Source: Candidatus Methanoplasma sp.
GTDB taxonomy: Archaea; Thermoplasmatota; Thermoplasmata; Methanomassiliicoccales; Methanomethylophilaceae
DNA: 5,559 bases
Direction: 5' to 3'
Assembly: GCA_031254265.1 (NCBI GenBank)
Contig: JAIRUV010000098.1
Location: 1-5,559, forward strand
Part shown: in pieces, positions 1 through 5,192 of the stretch
Numbering within the stretch: position 1 is the first letter of the stretch
Layout of the letters: the number at the start of each line of letters is the position of its first letter
Made by a program: the position numbers and the translations under genes
Notes under the pieces: generated by a model
Told to the model about the DNA's origin: nothing
The model's input: only the letters and a program-made list of their open reading frames with translations
The model's database searches: none

Positions 1-1
1 C

Positions 2-634
2 CGCACATTCATCGGCTGGGACATAACGTTCAACAATGTGACGTCGGACCTGACGGTCAGGGCCATGTATGATGTAGTCACACTGACATCCGGAGAGGGC
101 GGGTGGGCATTACTGAACCTGATATTCGCCCTGATAGGCATAATCATCGCCGTCGCTGCTGTCATATGCAGAGCACGTAAAGATGATGGCGGTGACGACG
201 GGACATCCGAACAGAAGAGTGTGTATTATCCACGCAGCTTTGCTTGGCTGGCCGTATCCGTTGCTGTTGCTGTTGCGGGCATAGTGTTCTTCCTGATCAC
301 CGAGGACATGAGGGAACCCATGGTCTTTGTTGATAAGTGGACGATAATCAATGCGATCCTCTTCATCATAGCGGTCGTTGCAGCAGTCCTTGCCTTCAGA
401 CGCTATGTGTACTATGGAGTATTCGTACAGGCATTCTCCTCCATAGCAGGGAAGGATAAGGCACAGAGGGGTTCTGCGTACACGTTCACAGTGGAAGGAG
501 GATATTCCGGAGCAGTATCCTACCGTATCGGAGATGGAGGCGAGTGGAAACTCGTATTCCGTAACGATGACGGATCCTATGTGATACCTGGCGGAGAGGT
601 CACAGATAACATATATCTGGAGACCCGCCCGTGA
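2..634 (+). CDS. C-terminal part of a membrane-anchored surface protein with InlB-type repeat (5' partial)
   Basis: The frame is open from the window edge, so this is the last 210 residues of a longer protein; the in-frame GTG at 38 lies inside the repeat and is not a credible start. Fragment residues 1-25 (FIGWDITFNNVTSDLTV) match the end of an InlB B-repeat (Listeria-Bacteroides repeat family), which has the pattern F-x-GW...nVTsDlTVxAxY and is common in large archaeal and bacterial surface proteins. Three hydrophobic helices follow at about residues 35-56, 80-99 and 113-132, separated by a charged acidic loop (RARKDDGGDDG) and a short polar loop. A roughly 75-residue polar tail follows, containing YSGAVSYRIGDGGEW and a closing SYVIPGGEVTDNIYLE, which looks like a small beta domain. 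The likely role is a cell-surface protein anchored by its C-terminal helices; ligand and exact function are unknown. Coding is clear, family moderately sure. Confidence 0.8.
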   Translation, partial: RTFIGWDITFNNVTSDLTVRAMYDVVTLTSGEGGWALLNLIFALIGIIIAVAAVICRARKDDGGDDGTSEQKSVYYPRSFAWLAVSVAVAVAGIVFFLITEDMREPMVFVDKWTIINAILFIIAVVAAVLAFRRYVYYGVFVQAFSSIAGKDKAQRGSAYTFTVEGGYSGAVSYRIGDGGEWKLVFRNDDGSYVIPGGEVTDNIYLETRP

Positions 635-652
635 GGAAGGAGCATTTAAACA

Positions 653-799
653 ATGGGCATTTCCCCTTTTCTTTATTATCTTGAACTTCTGCTGAATCCA
701 CTCGTTGGTGTTGAAATAGCCATGTCAAAATTGCCTCATTATGCATGGAATAGTATGAGTCCTATACTATCATTACTTTTTATCAGATTGAATAGTTAA
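653..799 (+). CDS. possible small hydrophobic protein, 48 aa (doubtful)
   Basis: ATG at 653 opens a 48-codon frame ending at TAA 797-799. It begins 18 bases after the preceding stop, and a purine-rich GGAAGGAG at 635-642 lies about 10 bases upstream, a somewhat long but usable Shine-Dalgarno distance. The product starts MGISPFLYYLELLLNPLVGV and ends in another hydrophobic stretch (SPILSLLFIRLNS), so it could be a small membrane peptide. Against it: the stretch is AT-rich compared with the neighbouring genes, contains a T-rich terminator-like tract near its start and an inverted repeat near its end, and its stop codon falls in the first copy of the tandem array. I recognise no family. More likely chance than gene. 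Confidence 0.2.
   Translation: MGISPFLYYLELLLNPLVGVEIAMSKLPHYAWNSMSPILSLLFIRLNS
663..677 (+). terminator. T-rich tract after the surface protein gene
   Basis: About 30 bases after the stop codon at 632-634 the plus strand becomes pyrimidine-rich: CCCCTTTTCTTTATT. Archaeal RNA polymerase can terminate on T-rich non-template stretches without a strong hairpin. A GGG/CCC pairing just before it (655-657 with 663-665) is only 3 bp and adds little. The site conflicts with reading 653-799 as a gene, because the T tract would lie inside that frame. Placement is plausible but not demonstrated. Confidence 0.35.
750..781 (+). terminator. 7-bp inverted repeat followed by T5
   Basis: ATAGTAT (750-756) and ATACTAT (764-770) form a perfect 7-bp AT-rich stem with a 7-base loop, followed after six bases by TTTTT (777-781). 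On the plus strand this has the form of an intrinsic terminator, though the stem is weak. It could instead be a protein-binding palindrome. On the minus strand it lies about 78 bases past the 3' end of tRNA-Glu, but no T run follows in that direction. Confidence 0.3.
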
Positions 800-839
800 G
801 GGGATAGTTAAGGGGATAGTTAAGGGGATAGTTAAGGGG
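792..839. repeat. four perfect tandem copies of a 12-bp unit
   Basis: The unit ATAGTTAAGGGG is repeated at 792-803, 804-815, 816-827 and 828-839 without a mismatch, followed by a partial ATA (840-842) that merges into TATATAG. The array starts 9 bases beyond the 3' end of tRNA-Glu, so in the direction of tRNA transcription it reads as CCCCTTAACTAT repeats. It is not coding: each unit carries TAG and TAA in different frames. Possible explanations are slipped-strand expansion of neutral spacer, a multi-copy protein-binding site, or a trailer that affects tRNA 3' processing or termination. The sequence alone does not choose between them. Confidence 0.95.
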
Positions 840-847
840 ATATATAG

Positions 848-920
848 TGCTCCCATCGGGATTTGAACCCGAGTCGAAGCCTCGAGAGGGCTTCATGATT
901 GGCCGCTACACTATAGGAGC
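848..920 (-). tRNA. tRNA-Glu (anticodon CTC)
   Basis: The minus strand from 920 to 848 folds as a complete 73-base cloverleaf. The acceptor stem GCTCCTA pairs with TGGGAGC (one G-U pair). The anticodon stem AAGCC/GGCTT is perfect around the loop CTCTCGA, giving anticodon CTC at 886-884, which reads GAG (Glu). The T stem TCGGG/CCCGA encloses the loop TTCAAAT. The D arm has GTGTAG...CAATCAT as in archaeal tRNA-Glu. The discriminator base is A (848) and CCA is not encoded (next bases are CTA), so it would be added by nucleotidyltransferase. There is no sign of an intron. Besides translation, Glu-tRNA is the precursor of archaeal tetrapyrroles through GluTR, and therefore of F430. Confidence 0.97.
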
Positions 921-1069
921 TTGATTCCCCAGATTACTATTTCACTAATATAACTTTCTGATGTCAGTTGATGGATGTCGGGCCTCCTGCTGATGAGCCT
1001 GGCGAAATATTCCAGATCGTCCTGTAAGCACGATTCAATGGACCTGTTATATTCGCACCGAGAGGACAT
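911..1069 (-). CDS. possible small protein or gene remnant between nadE and tRNA-Glu (doubtful)
   Basis: The minus-strand frame is open from 1138, inside the end of nadE, to a TAG at 913-911 inside the tRNA acceptor. The only ATG is at 1069, giving 52 residues that begin MSSRCEYNRSIESCLQDD and continue with an amphipathic, charged stretch (LEYFARLISRRPDIHQL). Codons in this first part look like real coding in this genome, with many C/G third positions and AGG for Arg. After HQL the sequence turns AT-rich because it runs into the tRNA promoter, and a TGA lies there one base out of frame. This suggests either a decayed gene end or chance. There is no Shine-Dalgarno before 1069. A second frame from ATG 1086 ends at that TGA after 40 residues but has weaker codon bias. 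I recognise no family. Confidence 0.2.
   Translation of the reverse strand: MSSRCEYNRSIESCLQDDLEYFARLISRRPDIHQLTSESYISEIVIWGIKLL
946..958 (-). promoter_or_regulatory. TATA box and BRE for tRNA-Glu
   Basis: On the minus strand GAAAG (958-954, possible BRE) leads into TTATATTA (953-946). The centre of the box lies about 29 bases upstream of the mature tRNA 5' end at 920, so initiation 26-27 bases downstream would fall a few bases before the tRNA. That is the usual archaeal tRNA gene arrangement. Confidence 0.65.
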
Positions 1070-1093
1070 GTCCGGATAGTTGACATGTGTTCC

Positions 1094-1118
1094 CGCTCTG
1101 TATGAAAACAGCAGAGCG
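1094..1118. other. 7-bp hairpin just past the nadE stop
   Basis: CGCTCTG (1094-1100) and CAGAGCG (1112-1118) form a perfect 7-bp GC-rich stem with an 11-base loop, starting 3 bases after the nadE stop codon in the nadE direction. No T run follows, so it is not a classical intrinsic terminator; it may mark the 3' end of nadE mRNA or protect it. An alternative short CTGT/ACAG pairing inside the loop region is also possible. Confidence 0.4.
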
Positions 1119-1121
1119 ATG

Positions 1122-1919
1122 TCAGAGGTCGTTGAACGTTAGGGCCGGGCAGCGTGCCTGCATCCTCTTGTGTTCCATTGAGGCTGTCCGCCCTCTTATT
1201 TCCGAGACCTTTGACGCAATTATTCCTGAATCTTTTATGATGTCGTCATCCGATGCGCCGAAACTGATGCCGTCGAGTACGATATCCAGATCGCGGTACG
1301 TTATGCCCATCTCTTCCTCATCAGTTTGTCCCTCCCACATACCTGCAGTCGGGACCTTTTCTATTATCTCCTTCGGAACGCCGATCATCTCCGCTACCTG
1401 CCGCACCTGCGTCTTGTACAGACCGACCATCGGCATTATGTCGGATGCGCCGTCACCGAATTTCGTGAAATACCCCATCATGTATTCGCTTCTGTTCGTA
1501 GTCCCTACGACCAGATATTCCAGCTTCTTTGCTCTGTTGTACAGCACGATCATTCTGCATCTGGCAGAGATGTTCCCCTTTTCCAGCGGTGCTTCCACGT
1601 TTGAGAACAGCATTCCCGTGAATGTGCTTATGGCCGGCTGCACATCCACCAGTTTGTAGCCTGTGCCCCACATTTTACTCAGGTCTGCCGTCAGCGCATA
1701 GTCGGCAGGCGGCGTGACCGCCGACGGCATGAAGATATTGAGCACATTCTCGGCTCCGATGGCATCTGCGCACAGTTTCGTCGCCACTGCTGAATCGAGC
1801 CCTCCGCTGGTGCCTACCACCAGACCTTTGCATCCGGTATCCTTCACAACCTCCCTTATGAATCCGGTTGTTGCATCGATATCCTTTTCCGTGATCCTGT
1901 GCAGTGCCCTGCCGTCCAT
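1122..1919 (-). CDS. nadE: NAD(+) synthetase, ammonia-dependent type
   Basis: NadE adenylates the carboxylate of deamido-NAD with ATP and replaces AMP with ammonia, the last step of NAD synthesis, in the cytoplasm. The 265-residue protein has the length of the single-domain (ammonia-using) form and no fused glutaminase. Visible family marks are the PP-loop S38GGLDS43 that binds ATP pyrophosphate, GNISARCRMIVLYNRA at 115-130, the block GTTNRSEYMMGYFTKFGDG at 139-157, and the GMWEGQTDEEEMGITYRDLD block at 193-212. ATG 1919 is chosen because the protein then begins shortly before the first conserved helix; no strong Shine-Dalgarno precedes it, and a TATA-like box about 25 bases upstream fits a leaderless or nearly leaderless mRNA. 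It is divergent from the nitrilase-like gene at 2023. In bacteria such a domain is often fused to NAD synthetase as its glutaminase; here the neighbour lacks the catalytic cysteine, so free ammonia is the probable nitrogen source. Confidence 0.95.
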   Translation of the reverse strand: MDGRALHRITEKDIDATTGFIREVVKDTGCKGLVVGTSGGLDSAVATKLCADAIGAENVLNIFMPSAVTPPADYALTADLSKMWGTGYKLVDVQPAISTFTGMLFSNVEAPLEKGNISARCRMIVLYNRAKKLEYLVVGTTNRSEYMMGYFTKFGDGASDIMPMVGLYKTQVRQVAEMIGVPKEIIEKVPTAGMWEGQTDEEEMGITYRDLDIVLDGISFGASDDDIIKDSGIIASKVSEIRGRTASMEHKRMQARCPALTFNDL

Positions 1920-1939
1920 ACAACCTTATGGCAGTCATC

Positions 1940-1966
1940 TTATTAATCATCCCATCCTTTTTTCGC
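1940..1966 (-). promoter_or_regulatory. candidate promoter of nadE
   Basis: On the minus strand a purine-rich AAAAAAGGAT (1966-1957) is followed by ATTAATAA (1947-1940). The box centre is about 25 bases from the A of the nadE ATG at 1919, which would put the transcript start at or within a base or two of the start codon. The box is AT-rich but not a canonical archaeal TTTATATA, and the spacing is slightly short, so this is tentative. Confidence 0.4.
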
Positions 1967-1990
1967 ATCCCGCGGAACACCGCCCGCACA

Positions 1991-2000
1991 AGTATTATGT
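1991..2000 (+). promoter_or_regulatory. candidate promoter of the nitrilase-like gene
   Basis: AGTATTATGT has a TATTAT core at 1993-1998. Its centre lies about 27 bases before ATG 2023, the usual TATA-to-start distance in archaea. Because no Shine-Dalgarno lies between the box and the ATG, a leaderless mRNA beginning at or near 2023 is the simplest reading. Confidence 0.45.
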
Positions 2001-2022
2001 TCTGGCACTGTGATTCGTCATC

Positions 2023-2802
2023 ATGGGGATGAGATTGGCCCTGTGCCAGTACCAGGCAGCGATTGATGATGTGGGGGCGAACCTCAATAAGATCATGACC
2101 GCGGTCTCGCAGACAAGATCGGATGTTTACATATTCCCTGAGATGTTCCTTACGGGATACGGAGCGGACTACGCATCAGCATCGGAAGATGTCCAGTACG
2201 CCATAGACAGGATGAGGCTGTGGTGTATGGAAAAGGATATCGCCATACTGGTGGGGGCTCCGTCATGCCGCCCTACCGGCACGGGGAATTCCATGTTCTT
2301 CATAACTCCCTATGACATAATTAGATACGACAAGCTGTATCCGGCGCGCTTCGGCATGTGTTCTGAGAGTAATTTCATCAGAGGGGACAGGCCGGTGCTG
2401 TGTTCTTTCAGAGGCATGAGCTTCGGCCTCTCGATCGGCTATGATGTTTTCTTCCCGGAGATATACAGGAACTATGCGCTCTCCTGCGCCGATGTGAACA
2501 TATGCATCGCCGCATCGGTGGCCCCGTCGAAGCCATATTATGAGAGGATCCTGCCTGCGCGCTCGCTTGAGAACCTTGTGTATACTGTTTTCGTCAACAG
2601 CGTAGGCGAACAGCGCGACAGGAAGTTCTACGGATCCTCCAGGCTCATAGGTCCTTTGGGAGATACGCTCGGGGAGCTTGGGGGTGACGAGGGCGTCCTG
2701 TGCGTATATGTGGACAAAGACGTCATCAAGAACGCAAGAAAGGAAAGAAGGCACCTTGAGGACAGAAGGATCGACATCAAGTGGTATCCGGACAGTCTCT
2801 GA
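2023..2802 (+). CDS. nitrilase-superfamily (carbon-nitrogen hydrolase fold) protein lacking the catalytic cysteine
   Basis: The 259-residue length and the whole order of blocks match single-domain carbon-nitrogen hydrolases (amidases, ureidases, glutaminases). The general-base glutamate is E40 in FPEMFLTGY, the lysine is K104 in YDKLYP, and a likely second glutamate is E115. The conserved ARSLEN lies at 179-184 and YGSSRLIGPLG at 203-213. The nucleophile block, normally CYDxxFPE, reads G139YDVFFPE: the cysteine is glycine (codon GGC at 2437-2439, one base from TGC). No other cysteine sits close enough in sequence to replace it simply. Family knowledge says the Cys forms the thioester intermediate, so this protein should be inactive as a hydrolase and may be a regulatory or structural pseudoenzyme, unless the base is an error. 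ATG 2023 is supported by the promoter spacing; ATG 2029 is an alternative, two residues shorter. It is divergent from nadE, suggesting a link to NAD synthesis. Its stop abuts the cfbB stop with no gap. Confidence 0.88.
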   Translation: MGMRLALCQYQAAIDDVGANLNKIMTAVSQTRSDVYIFPEMFLTGYGADYASASEDVQYAIDRMRLWCMEKDIAILVGAPSCRPTGTGNSMFFITPYDIIRYDKLYPARFGMCSESNFIRGDRPVLCSFRGMSFGLSIGYDVFFPEIYRNYALSCADVNICIAASVAPSKPYYERILPARSLENLVYTVFVNSVGEQRDRKFYGSSRLIGPLGDTLGELGGDEGVLCVYVDKDVIKNARKERRHLEDRRIDIKWYPDSL

Positions 2803-4128
2803 TCATTCGCATCTCTCAACGATCTTTTCGGCCCAGTCCTCAGTCGACAGTGCATGCTGGTACATGCAGGTCCCGAGTGTGTTCTTGCTGACAAGGCCGT
2901 CCTTGCCTAACCATAAGCTTGTCCCTCTGAGGACGTCGAAACCGAACCTGCTCTCCGACCCCAGGTTCATCGTTGAATAGTAATACACATGACCTCTTAC
3001 GACCTTGTCGAAAAGTCCGCACTCCTTCGTGGGTCTGGCTACGACATAGGACGGTCCGCTTCTTTCTCCGGGTGTATCGAACTCTGCGCTGAAGATCCCT
3101 GCGGCCTTGTACACCTTGTCCCCTGACCTGATGGACCTGCACAACGATATCGTGCCTCCGCACTCGCCGATGATCACCTTGTTGTCTTCATGGGCGGTCT
3201 TGAGGCCCTGATAGAAATCCCTGTTCTCTGAAAGCTTTTCCAAATGAAGTTCCGGGTGCCCTCCGCCAATATAGTATATGTCTGCATCCGGGAGAGGATC
3301 CCCCTTCAGCGGGCTGAAGTATTCGATCTTTATCCCGGATGCGGCCAGGCACTCGATGTTCTCCCTGTAGTAGAAACAGAAGGCATCGTCCATCGGTATT
3401 GCCGCCGTAAGGCCAGAATCCCTAATTTTGTACGGGCTCCTTTCCTCATCTGTGTCTGGGCCATAGCAGATGTCCATCAGCTGATCCGTGTCGATGCTGT
3501 CGGCCATGCCTTCCACGCGGTCCATCTTCTCTTTGTTGAATGCTGCTTCCGTATTCAGGCCTAGACGCCTTAAAGGTATTTTGCTTTCCGGATCCTTTCT
3601 TACCATCCCAAGCACATTTATGTCAGCGCTCTTCATTGCGTCCTTCAGCTTTGTCTCGTGCTGACTGCCTGACACATTGTTCAGTATCACTCCCGCTATG
3701 TCTATCTCCCTGTCGTAGGCTTTGAACCCGTTCACAATAGCGGCGGCGCTTCTCGAAAGGGATGTCGAATCCAATACCAGGACAACAGGGAACCCGAGTA
3801 TCTTTGCTATCTCCGCCGTCGAGCCTGTCTCGTTCTTACCCGACGCGCCTTCGTAGAGTCCCCTGACGCCTTCCACAATGGAGATGTCCGCGCCCCTTGA
3901 ACCATATATCGCGACATCCCTTACCGTCTTCTTGGGCATCATGAAAGAGTCCAGGTTCCTGGAGTACCTTTGGGTGGCGGACCTGTGGTAAATAGGGTCT
4001 ATGAAATCTGGACCCACTTTGAACCCCTGCACCGTTTTTCTTCTTGACAGTTTTCTCATCAGCCCGGTGGCGATGGCGGTCTTCCCTACCCCGGACCCTG
4101 TGCCTGCTATGACAACTCCCCTCATCAT
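2803..4128 (-). CDS. cfbB: Ni-sirohydrochlorin a,c-diamide synthase (CobB/CbiA family)
   Basis: CfbB uses ATP and an amide nitrogen donor to amidate the a and c acetate side chains of Ni-sirohydrochlorin, the step after nickel insertion in F430 synthesis. At 441 residues it has the normal length. The N-terminal amidoligase domain shows the P-loop G9TGSGVGKT17, the CobB-type block GFKVGPDFIDPIYH at 35-48 and NLDSFM at 58-63. The C-terminal class I glutamine amidotransferase domain has the nucleophile C323 in GECGG. The block that normally reads GHEFHYS is GHVYYYS at 379-385, so the position of the usual second His is Y383; this may weaken glutamine use. Homology alone does not separate it from cobyrinate a,c-diamide synthase (CbiA); the adjoining cfbD and cfbE decide for CfbB. 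The first ATG (4128) overlaps the cfbD stop as ATGA; a second ATG (4125) follows directly and is better spaced from the ribosome site. Confidence 0.93.
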   Translation of the reverse strand: MMRGVVIAGTGSGVGKTAIATGLMRKLSRRKTVQGFKVGPDFIDPIYHRSATQRYSRNLDSFMMPKKTVRDVAIYGSRGADISIVEGVRGLYEGASGKNETGSTAEIAKILGFPVVLVLDSTSLSRSAAAIVNGFKAYDREIDIAGVILNNVSGSQHETKLKDAMKSADINVLGMVRKDPESKIPLRRLGLNTEAAFNKEKMDRVEGMADSIDTDQLMDICYGPDTDEERSPYKIRDSGLTAAIPMDDAFCFYYRENIECLAASGIKIEYFSPLKGDPLPDADIYYIGGGHPELHLEKLSENRDFYQGLKTAHEDNKVIIGECGGTISLCRSIRSGDKVYKAAGIFSAEFDTPGERSGPSYVVARPTKECGLFDKVVRGHVYYYSTMNLGSESRFGFDVLRGTSLWLGKDGLVSKNTLGTCMYQHALSTEDWAEKIVERCE

Positions 4129-5192
4129 TTCCCCCTCAGGATCTCTCTTATAGTGTCCCCGGTCTCTGTAGGGACTATCCTCCTTACGTTCATGACCATT
4201 GAATGTGACGATATCTCTCCCACTGCGTCGTATCCTTTGGAAAGATAGTTGGACAGCTGCCGCGGCTGATCCGTTATCAGTATCTGACCTTTGCCCAGGT
4301 CCGGATATGCGTGGGGTATCCCTGTTATCACCAGGAGGTCAGGATCGAATGCCAGGACTTTTTCTTTGACATCCTCGCCTGTCACTGCGTATTCATCGAG
4401 CCCTCCCACTATATCCACGGAGATTCCGTTCTCCTCAAGCTCGGACAATATATCGGAAGCATACCTTCTGACCCTGGGAAGCCCTTTCTGCGGGTCCAGA
4501 TTGGCAATGAATTTCACCTCTCCGCCCAGCTCCTTATTCGCTTGGTGCACTGCGAGGAAAACATCAGAGAAGCGATATGCCAGCTCTTTCTTTGAAAAGG
4601 AGACCACTGCTAACCTTCCATTCTTGGAAAGGCATTCCGTGATCCTCTTTGCCGCCCTCATCTTCGTCGGGCCGCCGGTAGGCGAGAGATACGGGACCGA
4701 TGCCATGCCTCTTTCCTTCTCCATCCTGGTGGCCATGGCCAGAAGGTGTTTCTGCCTGTCCGCCTCCTCGCACGATATTATCCCGGCCTCAGCCGATGCC
4801 TCGACCGCCTTTATCGCTCCTGACGTGTTGTCCCCCATGCACCCGTGGCAGTCCACTGCTATCACGCTGCATTTGACGCCTGACCTTTTTATCGATGCCT
4901 TCATGTCCTCTCCGATTATCATGCTGGAACATGTCCCTATCACTCCTATCGTGCCCGGCGAGAACCTTGTTTCCGCCTCTTTCAGTATGTTCTCCAGCTT
5001 GCCGGATGCGCCGAATATCAGATCGCTGTCGCCCATTGCCGTGGTCAGGACCCTTATTCCGGCCTCCTCTATCATCCTGGATGCCATGAACCCGCATCCT
5101 GACGGCCCGTGGATCACCGCCACATCCACGCCGATGTCCCTCAGCATATACAGTGCGGCGATTATCGGATTAGGGCGGGGGTGTATGTTCAT
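4125..5192 (-). CDS. cfbD: Ni-sirohydrochlorin a,c-diamide reductive cyclase, NifD-like subunit
   Basis: CfbD is the nitrogenase-MoFe-like catalytic subunit that, with the NifH-like ATPase CfbC, carries out the six-electron reduction and gamma-lactam closure that turn Ni-sirohydrochlorin a,c-diamide into 15,17(3)-seco-F430-17(3)-acid. From ATG 5192 the protein has 355 residues, the compact size of CfbD and shorter than NifD or BchN. Candidate Fe-S cysteines are C33 in GPSGCGF, C88 in GTCSS and C115/C118 in DCHGC; the first two lie where nitrogenase-like subunits hold their shared [4Fe-4S] cluster. The frame stays open upstream to 5453, but that extension is an Arg/Gly-rich shadow of cfbE. The start at 5192 is supported by AAGGAAGG six bases upstream and by the ATGA overlap with the cfbE stop. 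cfbC is not in this window and is expected nearby or elsewhere in the genome. Confidence 0.94.
   Translation of the reverse strand: MNIHPRPNPIIAALYMLRDIGVDVAVIHGPSGCGFMASRMIEEAGIRVLTTAMGDSDLIFGASGKLENILKEAETRFSPGTIGVIGTCSSMIIGEDMKASIKRSGVKCSVIAVDCHGCMGDNTSGAIKAVEASAEAGIISCEEADRQKHLLAMATRMEKERGMASVPYLSPTGGPTKMRAAKRITECLSKNGRLAVVSFSKKELAYRFSDVFLAVHQANKELGGEVKFIANLDPQKGLPRVRRYASDILSELEENGISVDIVGGLDEYAVTGEDVKEKVLAFDPDLLVITGIPHAYPDLGKGQILITDQPRQLSNYLSKGYDAVGEISSHSMVMNVRRIVPTETGDTIREILRGK
4131..4137 (-). promoter_or_regulatory. ribosome binding site of cfbB
   Basis: GAGGGGG (4137-4131 on the minus strand) lies inside the end of cfbD. It is 2 bases from ATG 4128 and 5 bases from ATG 4125. The cfbD start, by comparison, has 6 bases between its site and ATG. 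This favours translation from the second ATG, which would shorten CfbB by one residue. Confidence 0.5.

Noticed and set aside
38..634. GTG at 38 as the start of a complete 198-residue protein
   Set aside because: The frame is open to the window edge and the InlB-type repeat spans the GTG, so the gene is cut by the window.
792..839. CRISPR array
   Set aside because: The 12-bp units are contiguous with no spacers, far shorter than CRISPR repeats, and no cas gene is present.
848..920. Pyrrolysine (CTA) tRNA, given the likely Methanomassiliicoccales origin
   Set aside because: The anticodon loop CTCTCGA gives CTC with a normal cloverleaf typical of archaeal tRNA-Glu.
1087..1659. 190-residue plus-strand open frame
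   Set aside because: It is antisense to nadE, whose frame carries all the NadE motifs; the plus-strand product has no recognisable domain and starts at a GTG without a ribosome site.
2803..4128. Cobyrinate a,c-diamide synthase of B12 synthesis
   Set aside because: Sequence motifs are shared, but the gene is translationally coupled to cfbD and follows cfbE, so the F430 role is much more likely.
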